The translations under genes and the position numbers were made by a program. The notes beneath the pieces are model-generated. The model searched no databases, was not told where the DNA came from, and saw nothing but the letters and a program-made list of their open reading frames with translations. DNA of 12,436 bases from CAWBJP01 sp044867425. GTDB lineage: Bacteria; Actinomycetota; Acidimicrobiia; IMCC26256; BP-133. The stretch is taken from the NCBI GenBank assembly GCA_044867425.1, contig JBIOUX010000174.1, forward strand, positions 1 to 12,436, given 5' to 3'. Position 1 is the first letter of the stretch. Each line of letters opens with the position of its first letter. Shown piece after piece: positions 5,438-11,549 of the stretch.

Positions 5438-6210
5438 TGAGCGGCGTGCGCTACGAGCGGGACGGGCACGTGGCGGTCATCACCTACGACCGCCCGGAGG
5501 TGCTCAACGCCATTGACGCCGGGATGCGGGCCGCCCTCAACGCCGCCTTCGCCCGCTTCCGGGACGACACCGACGCCTGGGTGGGCATCGTCACCGGCGC
5601 CGGCCGGGCCTTCTGCGCCGGCGCCGATGTCGCCGACCCGGCCGCCGCCGCCGGCGAGTTCGAGGGGACGTTCTGGGAGCGACCGACCGTCAACTCATTC
5701 GAGAGCGGCTGGGAGATCTTCAAGCCCGTGATCGCCGCCGTGAACGGCTACTGCCTGGGCTATGGACTGACCATGGTGACGTGGTGCGATTTCGTGGTGG
5801 CGGCCGAGGATGCCGAGTTCGGCTTCCCCGAGGTGCGCCTCGGGCTGCCCACCATCGTCGGAGCCCTGCGGCTGCCGGAGCGGATCGGCTGGAGTCGGGC
5901 CATGGAGCTCCTCCTCACCGGGGAGCGGATCGACGCCCGCCGCGCCCTGGACATCGGGCTGGCCCAGACGGTCGTACCGGCCGGCGAGCTCATGGATGAG
6001 GCCCACCGCCTGGCCGAGCGCCTGCTGGCCGCCGCTCCCCTGGCCGCCCGGGCCACCAAGGAGATGGCCGTCCGGGCCCGGAACCTTGCCACCACCGAGG
6101 CCATCCGCTTCGGTGAGACCATGCGCAAGGTGGTGGGCGCCACCGAGGACGCCGCCGAGGGACTGGCCGCCGCCCGGGAACGGCGGGCCCCCCGGTGGCA
6201 GGGCCGCTGA
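5437..6210 (+). CDS. Enoyl-CoA hydratase/isomerase (crotonase) family protein
   Basis: 257 residues, the normal crotonase length. YDRPEVLNAIDAGM at the N-terminus and GAGRAFCAGAD at 54-64 form the first half of the CoA pocket and oxyanion hole. VIAAVNGYCLGYGLTM at 98-113 gives the second half. FGFPEVRLGLPT at 128-139 holds Glu132, equivalent to the second catalytic glutamate of rat mitochondrial enoyl-CoA hydratase. The first catalytic glutamate (in GGGCE of that enzyme) is replaced by Thr112, so simple hydration is doubtful; isomerase, hydrolase or another crotonase reaction is possible. ATG 5437 follows AAGGAGG and overlaps the DUF429 stop by one base. A CoA substrate cannot be named, and no other fatty-acid gene is adjacent. 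Confidence 0.9.
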   Translation: MSGVRYERDGHVAVITYDRPEVLNAIDAGMRAALNAAFARFRDDTDAWVGIVTGAGRAFCAGADVADPAAAAGEFEGTFWERPTVNSFESGWEIFKPVIAAVNGYCLGYGLTMVTWCDFVVAAEDAEFGFPEVRLGLPTIVGALRLPERIGWSRAMELLLTGERIDARRALDIGLAQTVVPAGELMDEAHRLAERLLAAAPLAARATKEMAVRARNLATTEAIRFGETMRKVVGATEDAAEGLAAARERRAPRWQGR

Positions 6211-8714
6211 CGGCGGTGGCCGGTTACGACGAGCTGTCCGACGCAAGTGGCACCACCCGCCAGCACTGGCGGCTGGTCGAATCTGCGCTCCTGGCGGCCG
6301 ACGCCCCCACCCTGACCCGCACCCAGGAGCGGGTCCGCCGGCTGCGCCGCCACCAGGGCACCACCCCGGCGGCGCCGGCCCGTCCCGACCGCATGGGGGC
6401 CCTCGACCCCATTCCCCACGTCCTCTCCCCGGCCGACTGGACGACCCTCGAAGCCGGCCTGGAGCAGCGGGCCCGCCTCCTCGACGCCGTTTTGGCCGAC
6501 CTGTACGGACAGCAACGCATCGTGGCCTCCGGGGTGGTGCCCGCCCCCGTGGTCTACGCCCACCACGGCTTCCTGCGGCCCTGCGCCGGGACGGCACCGC
6601 CCCGCTGGGTGGTGGCGGCCGCCTGCGACCTCATCCGGGGCCCCGACGGCCGGTTCCTGGTGCGGGCGGACCGGGTCGCCATCCCCGAGGGTCTGGGCGA
6701 GATGCTCTCCGCCCGCCGGGTGGTGGCCCAGCTGCATCCCGACCTGTACCGGCGCTTGCAGGTCGCCCGGGTGGACTCCTTCTACGACACGCTGCGGTCC
6801 GCCCTGGCCGGCCTGGCCCGGGACGGCACCGCCAACCCCCGCACGGTGATCCTCAGCTCCGGGCCGGGCTCCGAGGCGTTTCCCGAGCACGCCTATCTGG
6901 CTCGGACCCTCGGCCTCACCCTGGTCGTGGGCTCCGACCTGACCGTGCGTCACGGGCACCTGTTCCTCAAGTCGGTGGCCGGCCTCGAACCCGCCGAGGT
7001 GGTGCTGCGGCTGGTGGAGGATCGCTGGTGCGACCCGCTCGAGCTGCAGGGCAACTCGAGGTTCGGGCCCCCGGGCCTGGTCGAGGCCAGCCGACGGGGC
7101 ACGGTGCGGCTGGCCAACGCCGTGGGATCGGGTCTGGCCGAGAACCCGGGTCTGGCCCCGTTCCTGGCCGCGGCCTGCCGCGCCCTTCTCGGCGAGGAGC
7201 TGCAGCTGGCCTCCGTCCCCACCTTCTGGTGTGGCGAGCGGGACAGTCGCAGCCACGTGCTGGCCCACCTGGACCGCATGGTGGTCCGGGCCATCGACAC
7301 CGGTGAGGAGTTCACCGGTCGCCAGCTCGACGCCACCCGGCAAGCCGTCCTGGCCGCCCGGATGGAGGCCCGCCCCGACCTGTGGGTGGGCGTCGAGGAG
7401 GTCGAGCCGAGCACGACGCCCCTGGTCCACGACGGTGCCCTGGCCCGCGGCCGTCTCGGGCTGCGGGGATTCGTGGTGGGCGCCGACGACGGCTACTTCG
7501 TCCTGCCCGGCGGGCTGGCCCGGGCCGTCCTCGACGGCGGCGGGCATCCCGCCGGCGGCCCGCTGGCGGTGCGCAAGGACGCCTGGGTCCTGGCCGAGGA
7601 TCACCAGCGCCTCTCCGCTCCGGTCCTCAACCTGGCCCAGGTCGACCTGGCCGCGTCGCTCCCCAGCCGCAACGCCGAGGCGCTGTACTGGATCGGCCGC
7701 CACGCCGAGGCGGCGGAAACCGCCATCCGTCTCGTGCAGACCATCGTCTGGGAGCTGGACGAGACACCCGAGCTGGCCACCGAAGCCGGCGGGAACTGGG
7801 TGTCGGCCTTCCTCGGGTGTCTGGCCTGGACGGCGGAGAATCCCAAGACGGCATCCGAGTCGGCGCCGTCCGGGTTCCCCGGGCCGACCGGGGCCGCGGT
7901 CGGCGATCCGGTGGACGAGGCCCTGCGCCGGGCGCTGGTCGATGAGGCCCTCCCCCGCAGCCTGGTGTCATCGCTCTCCGAGCTGCTGGCCGCCTCACTC
8001 TCGGCCCGCGAGCTCCTGTCCACGCACACCTGCCAGGTCCTCGTCGCCCTGGAGGACCACCTGGTCGTGCTGCGGCGCACCCGGGGTGTCATCGAGGCGC
8101 AGGAGACGGCGACGTCGACCCTCACCCACCTGATGGCGCTGGTGGGACTCTCGGCCGAATCGATGGTGCGCGACCCGGGATGGCTGTTCACCGACATCGG
8201 CCGGCGCCTGGAACGGGCCCGGCTGCTGGTGCGGATGCTGCGCGAGACGCTGGTGGCCGACGTCGACCCCGAAATCCGGGGCCTGGTCTACGAGACGCTC
8301 CTCTCCTGCTGCGAGAGCCTGGTCGCCTTCCGACGCCGCTACCGCTCCGACATCGAGGTGGGCGCCCTGGCCCAGTTCCTGCTCAGCGACGCCGGGAACC
8401 CCCGCTCGTTGCGCTACCAGCTCGACCAGCTGCGGTGGGACTTCGAGCGCCTGCCCGGCGAGACGGCGGGCAGCGCGGTGGCCGCCGTCGGCGCCGGCCT
8501 GGGGCTCGTCCTCCAAGCCGACGTCGACCTTCTCGGCCTCCGGGACGGGCGCCGGACCCGCCTCGACGGGTGGCTCTCGGCGCTGGCCGGGCACCTGGAG
8601 CAGGCCGCCGACGCCGTGCTGCTCACCTACTTCGCCCACGTGCCCGTCCATTCGCTGTCGGTGGCCGCCCTCGGGGGGTGGGGGGCAGCGGTACCGGCGA
8701 GGTCCCAGGCGTGA
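6195..8714 (+). CDS. Circularly permuted ATP-grasp fused to alpha-E domain
   Basis: Up to 839 residues. Residues about 10-480 match the circularly permuted type-2 ATP-grasp family: GYDELSD at the start, VILSSGPGSEAFPEHAYLAR near 217, the nucleotide-site-like DPLELQGNSRFGPPGL, then GTVRLANAVGSGLAENP and GEELQLASVPTFWCG. From about 489 (LPSRNAEALYWIGRHAEAAE) it becomes an alpha-E (DUF403) helical domain to the end, with GWLFTDIGRRLERARLL and FRRRYRSDIE. In many bacteria these are two adjacent genes; here they are one polypeptide. The family is predicted to form amide bonds in an uncharacterised peptide-like product or tag. GTG 6195 overlaps the crotonase by 16 bases; GTG 6216, 5 bases after its stop, is an equally reasonable start. 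The end overlaps the transglutaminase start (GTGA). Confidence 0.92.
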   Translation: MAGPLTAVAGYDELSDASGTTRQHWRLVESALLAADAPTLTRTQERVRRLRRHQGTTPAAPARPDRMGALDPIPHVLSPADWTTLEAGLEQRARLLDAVLADLYGQQRIVASGVVPAPVVYAHHGFLRPCAGTAPPRWVVAAACDLIRGPDGRFLVRADRVAIPEGLGEMLSARRVVAQLHPDLYRRLQVARVDSFYDTLRSALAGLARDGTANPRTVILSSGPGSEAFPEHAYLARTLGLTLVVGSDLTVRHGHLFLKSVAGLEPAEVVLRLVEDRWCDPLELQGNSRFGPPGLVEASRRGTVRLANAVGSGLAENPGLAPFLAAACRALLGEELQLASVPTFWCGERDSRSHVLAHLDRMVVRAIDTGEEFTGRQLDATRQAVLAARMEARPDLWVGVEEVEPSTTPLVHDGALARGRLGLRGFVVGADDGYFVLPGGLARAVLDGGGHPAGGPLAVRKDAWVLAEDHQRLSAPVLNLAQVDLAASLPSRNAEALYWIGRHAEAAETAIRLVQTIVWELDETPELATEAGGNWVSAFLGCLAWTAENPKTASESAPSGFPGPTGAAVGDPVDEALRRALVDEALPRSLVSSLSELLAASLSARELLSTHTCQVLVALEDHLVVLRRTRGVIEAQETATSTLTHLMALVGLSAESMVRDPGWLFTDIGRRLERARLLVRMLRETLVADVDPEIRGLVYETLLSCCESLVAFRRRYRSDIEVGALAQFLLSDAGNPRSLRYQLDQLRWDFERLPGETAGSAVAAVGAGLGLVLQADVDLLGLRDGRRTRLDGWLSALAGHLEQAADAVLLTYFAHVPVHSLSVAALGGWGAAVPARSQA

Positions 8715-9562
8715 TCTACCGCCTGCGCCACGAGACCCGCTTCGGCTACGACGGCGCCGTGACCCATGGTTACAGCGAAGCCCGGCTCCTCCCCCGGGCC
8801 ACGCTCCGCCAGCGGGTCCTGGCTTCCGAGCTCACCGTCGATCCCGAGCCCGACGACCGGTCCGAGCGGGACGACTTCTTCGGCAACCGGGTGGTGTACC
8901 TGGGCATCGCCCACGTGCACGGCGCTCTGGTCGTCACCGCCCAGGCTGAAGTCGAGATCATGGCCGCCGCCGAACCGGCCGAGGTCGCCTGGGAAGAAGC
9001 CCGGGAAGCGAGCGGGGCGGACAGCCAGTTCACCCTGGAATCGCCACTGGTCGAGCTGCCGGAGGGTGCCGAGCGCTACGCCCGGAAGTCCTTCTCGCCG
9101 GGACGGGGGTTGCTGGAGGCGGCCGGCGAGCTGACGCAGCGGATCCACCACGACTTCGCCTACACCAAGGGGGCCACCACCGTGCTCACTCCCGTCTCCG
9201 AGGTGCTGGCCCGGCGCCGGGGCGTGTGCCAGGACTTCGCCCACCTGGAGATCGCCTGCCTGCGGTCGCTGGGGTTGCCCGCCCGCTACGTCAGCGGCCA
9301 TCTGGAGACGGGTGTCGGGGTGGGGGCGTCGCACGCCTGGTGCGCGCTGCGCCTCCCCGACGGGACCTGGGTCGACCTCGACCCCACCAACCAGCGGATG
9401 GCCCCGGACCACGTCACGGTGGCCTGGGGGCGCGACTACACCGACGTGGCGCCGCTCAAGGGGATCGTCTTCACCGAGGCCGGCCACCACCTCTCGGTGT
9501 CGGTGACCGTCCAGCGGGTCGAGGAGGTGGCGGCGCGCGAGGGCTCGCGGCCAGCTGGCTGA
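8711..9562 (+). CDS. Transglutaminase-like cysteine peptidase with N-terminal beta domain
   Basis: 283 residues. Residues 1-85 form the bacterial transglutaminase N-terminal domain (IYRLRHETRFGYDG, YSEARLLPR, DDFFGNRVVYL). The core follows with a complete triad: Cys173 in GVCQDFAH, His208 in GASHAWC and Asp224 in DLDPTN. QDFAHLEIACLRSLGLPARYVSGH is the classic core signature. Relatives are papain-fold enzymes that hydrolyse or transfer peptide/isopeptide bonds. No signal peptide, so it acts in the cytoplasm. GTG 8711 is chosen because the conserved strand begins immediately and it overlaps the ATP-grasp stop by 4 bases, a strong sign of coupled translation. The pairing with ATP-grasp/alpha-E is conserved in many bacteria, where this enzyme is predicted to process the ligase product. 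Confidence 0.93.
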   Translation: MIYRLRHETRFGYDGAVTHGYSEARLLPRATLRQRVLASELTVDPEPDDRSERDDFFGNRVVYLGIAHVHGALVVTAQAEVEIMAAAEPAEVAWEEAREASGADSQFTLESPLVELPEGAERYARKSFSPGRGLLEAAGELTQRIHHDFAYTKGATTVLTPVSEVLARRRGVCQDFAHLEIACLRSLGLPARYVSGHLETGVGVGASHAWCALRLPDGTWVDLDPTNQRMAPDHVTVAWGRDYTDVAPLKGIVFTEAGHHLSVSVTVQRVEEVAAREGSRPAG

Positions 9563-9572
9563 CCGCGAGCCC
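9541..9572. terminator. Hairpin across the transglutaminase stop, between convergent genes
   Basis: GGGCTCGCGG (9541-9550) and CCGCGAGCCC (9563-9572) form a perfect 10-bp stem with a 12-base loop that contains the TGA stop (9560-9562). A second short stem, CCGAC/GTCGG, follows at 9572-9586. The position between two converging genes suits a two-way transcription stop. There is no T-tract, as is common in high-GC actinobacteria. Confidence 0.5.
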
Positions 9573-9586
9573 CGACGGACGGTCGG

Positions 9587-10360
9587 CTAGCCCTGCTCGC
9601 CCAGCTTGATGACGGCGAAGGTGGCGCCCTGGGGGTCACCCAGCACGGCGATGCGACCCGCCGGCGTGTCCATGCCCGGCATGCGCACCGCGCCGCCCAG
9701 CTCGGTGGCCTTGGCCACCGTGGCGTCGGTGTCGTCCACGGCGAAGTAGACGAGCCAGTGCTGGGGCACCTGGGCCGGGATCATCGGGGGCATCGGCATG
9801 CACCCGGCGATGCTCTCGCCTCCCACCTTGAACTCGGTGTAGGGCATGGGCCCGCCCTCGTGGGTCTCCGCGTCCCAGCCGAAGACGGCGGTGTAGAACG
9901 CCTTGGCCCCGTCGACGTCGCGGGTGTTGAGCTCGTTCCAGGTGAGGCTTCCCGGTTCGTTCACCACCTGGGCACCCTTGTGTTCACCGGGCTGCCATAC
10001 GGAGATGAAGCCGCCCTGGGGGTCCTGGAAGACGGCCATGCGCCCGGCGTTCATGACATCCATGGGGGCCATGATCACGTTGCCGCCGGCCTGCTCCACC
10101 ATCTTGGCCGTCTCGTCGGCGTCGACCACCGATACGTAGGTCGTCCAGAACGGCGGGCCGGGGGTCTGCTGGGGGCCGTAGCCGGCGACCATCTTGTCGC
10201 CCTTCAGGAAGAACCCGTAGCCGCCGGTCTCCTCGGGCGGCCCCGCGTCCATGGTGCCCCACCCGAAGAGCGACCCGTAGAACCGCTTCGCTCCCTCCAC
10301 GTCGGTGCCGATGTCGATCCATGACGGGACACCGGGGGCGTATTCCGTGCGTTCCGGCAT
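9587..10360 (-). CDS. Two-domain VOC (glyoxalase/bleomycin-resistance fold) protein
   Basis: 257 residues holding two tandem VOC domains. The first, about 10-125, reads GVPSWIDIGTDVEGAKRFYGSLFGW and ends DPQGGFISVWQP. The second, about 138-255, reads GSLTWNELNTRDVDGAKAFYTAVFGW and ends DPQGATFAVIK. The two halves are clearly related, an internal duplication usual in this actinobacterial group. VOC proteins bind small molecules or metals and include lyases, dioxygenases and resistance proteins; the substrate cannot be told here. Typical metal-binding His/Glu positions are not obviously complete, so a binding or non-glyoxalase role is possible. ATG 10360 is fixed by AGAGGAGGAG just upstream. 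The leader carries a 20-bp tandem duplication, and the oxidoreductase gene lies 84 bases upstream on the same strand. Confidence 0.9.
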   Translation of the reverse strand: MPERTEYAPGVPSWIDIGTDVEGAKRFYGSLFGWGTMDAGPPEETGGYGFFLKGDKMVAGYGPQQTPGPPFWTTYVSVVDADETAKMVEQAGGNVIMAPMDVMNAGRMAVFQDPQGGFISVWQPGEHKGAQVVNEPGSLTWNELNTRDVDGAKAFYTAVFGWDAETHEGGPMPYTEFKVGGESIAGCMPMPPMIPAQVPQHWLVYFAVDDTDATVAKATELGGAVRMPGMDTPAGRIAVLGDPQGATFAVIKLGEQG

Positions 10361-10371
10361 CGCTCCTCCTC

Positions 10372-10411
10372 TGATCTCTGGTCTCTGCTCGTGATCTCTG
10401 GTCTCTGCTCG
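10372..10411. repeat. Perfect tandem duplication of a 20-bp unit upstream of the VOC gene
   Basis: TGATCTCTGGTCTCTGCTCG occupies 10372-10391 and is repeated without change at 10392-10411; flanking bases do not extend the match. Each unit contains a smaller CTCTG doublet. The array begins about 11 bases before the VOC start and fills about half of the 84-base gap to the upstream gene, so it lies in the leader or promoter. It is either a recent slippage product or two regulator or RNA-level elements. Confidence 0.9.
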
Positions 10412-10444
10412 CTATGGAAAGCGGCGCACACTACCGCCCGTCAC

Positions 10445-10870
10445 CTAGGCCCGCTCGAGGATCACGACAGGAAGTTCCCGTTCCGTCCTAGCCTGGTACT
10501 GGTCGTAATCGGGCCAGATCGACGTCATCAGGGGCCACAGCTGCGCCTTCTCCTCGGCGCTGGCCGTGCGGGCCTTGGCGGTGAACTTGTCTCCCTTGAC
10601 CTGTACCCCGACGTTCGGGTTCTCGACCAGGTTGAGGTACCACAAGGGGTGGTGGTCGGAGCCCCCCTTGGAGCCCACGACGACGTAGCGCTCCTCGTCC
10701 TGGCCGTAGATGAGGGCGTTGCGGCGGAGCTGGCCCGAGCGTCGCCCGGTGGTGGTGATCACCAGCGTCGGCGCCCCGTTCCACAGGTAGCCGTCCTCCC
10801 CGTCGGTCGCCACGTACTTGCTGGTGTGCTTGGCCACCCAGCCGACGGCACTGTCCAAGGGCTCCGTCAT
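10445..10870 (-). CDS. Deazaflavin (F420)-dependent nitroreductase-family oxidoreductase
   Basis: 141 residues, the usual size for the Ddn-like split-barrel family. TLVITTTGRRSGQLRRNALIYG (35-56) and VVVGSKGGSDHHPLWYLNLVENPNV (63-87) are its signature blocks, which in studied members line the coenzyme F420 and substrate sites. The C-terminal block reads LWPLMTSIWPDYDQYQ. Known relatives reduce quinones or nitro compounds with reduced F420, so the host probably makes F420, an actinobacterial trait. ATG 10870 is chosen over upstream in-frame starts because GGAGGAGGCGGCG precedes it and the conserved part begins soon after. It is divergent from the DUF998 gene (90-bp gap) and may be co-transcribed with the VOC gene downstream. 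Confidence 0.92.
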   Translation of the reverse strand: MTEPLDSAVGWVAKHTSKYVATDGEDGYLWNGAPTLVITTTGRRSGQLRRNALIYGQDEERYVVVGSKGGSDHHPLWYLNLVENPNVGVQVKGDKFTAKARTASAEEKAQLWPLMTSIWPDYDQYQARTERELPVVILERA

Positions 10871-10960
10871 CGCCGCCTCCTCCATTCGATGCGACCTGGG
10901 AACGTAGTGCCCGAGCGGGCGAGCGGGCATGCCCACGGCCGGCCGCGCCAGTATCTCCGG

Positions 10961-11539
10961 ATGCGGATCCCCGCCCGCCGGAGCAACCTGGCCTGGGCCG
11001 GCGTCGCCGGGCCGCTCACCTTCGTCGCCAGCTGGGCCACGGCCGGGGCGCTCACCCCCGGCTACTCCCCGCTGCAGGAGCCGATCAGCCGCCTGGCCGC
11101 CGCCGGCGCCCCGCACCGCCCGCTCATGAACGCCGGCTTTCTCGTCTTCGCCGCCGCCATGCCGCTGTACGCCGTGCCGCTGCGCTCAGCACTGCCGAGC
11201 CGGGCCTGGCTGGCGGCCGTGGCCAGCGGTGTGGGCAGCGCCGGCATCGCCGCCACCCCCCTCGGGTTCTCCGATCGCCTCGACGCCGCCCACGCCGTCG
11301 CCGCCGGCTCCACCTACCTGGCCATGGCCGCCCTGCCGCTCCTGGCCGCCGGCCCGCTGGGCCGCTCGGGACAGGGGCGGGCGGCGCAGATGTCGGCCGC
11401 CGTCGGGGTGGCGGCCGGCGTCGCGCTCGGGGCGAGCATCGGCGCGGAGCCGGTCGGCTTCTTCCAGCGGGCCGGCCTCACCCTGGTCGACGTCTGGATC
11501 GTGGCCACGGCACTCGCCATCGCCCGCCGGCGTCTGTAA
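10961..11539 (+). CDS. DUF998 integral membrane protein
   Basis: 192 residues, about the normal DUF998 length, with about six hydrophobic segments. The first runs about 11-31 (AWAGVAGPLTFVASWATAGAL) and the last about 171-187 (AGLTLVDVWIVATALAI). The diagnostic first loop is present: YSPLQEPISRLAAAGAPHRPLMNAGFLVFA at 35-64. The function of DUF998 proteins is not established; they are predicted inner-membrane proteins. ATG 10961 is preferred. A GTG at 10907 in the same frame would add 18 residues, but these read as non-membrane filler. No good ribosome site precedes either, so translation might be leaderless or weak. The P450 coding stretch begins about 10 bases after the stop, suggesting one transcript. 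Confidence 0.82.
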   Translation: MRIPARRSNLAWAGVAGPLTFVASWATAGALTPGYSPLQEPISRLAAAGAPHRPLMNAGFLVFAAAMPLYAVPLRSALPSRAWLAAVASGVGSAGIAATPLGFSDRLDAAHAVAAGSTYLAMAALPLLAAGPLGRSGQGRAAQMSAAVGVAAGVALGASIGAEPVGFFQRAGLTLVDVWIVATALAIARRRL

Positions 11540-11549
11540 GCCGGGCTGA

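Noticed and set aside
6810..7306. Plus-strand alternative frames inside the ATP-grasp gene
   Set aside because: Arg/Pro/Gly-rich readings from GC-rich third positions; the conserved ATP-grasp motifs are in the other frame.
5760..7703. Very long open frame (647 codons) on the minus strand
   Set aside because: It is antisense to the crotonase and ATP-grasp genes, is rich in Gly, Gln, His and Pro as mirrored high-GC codons give, and shows no family motif, whereas the plus strand shows clear conserved domains.
8627..9490. 287-codon minus-strand open frame opposite the transglutaminase
   Set aside because: The plus strand has a full catalytic triad and domain pattern; the antisense frame has only composition-driven openness.
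10372..10411. CRISPR-like repeat
   Set aside because: Two head-to-tail units with no spacer and no cas gene nearby; it is a simple tandem duplication.
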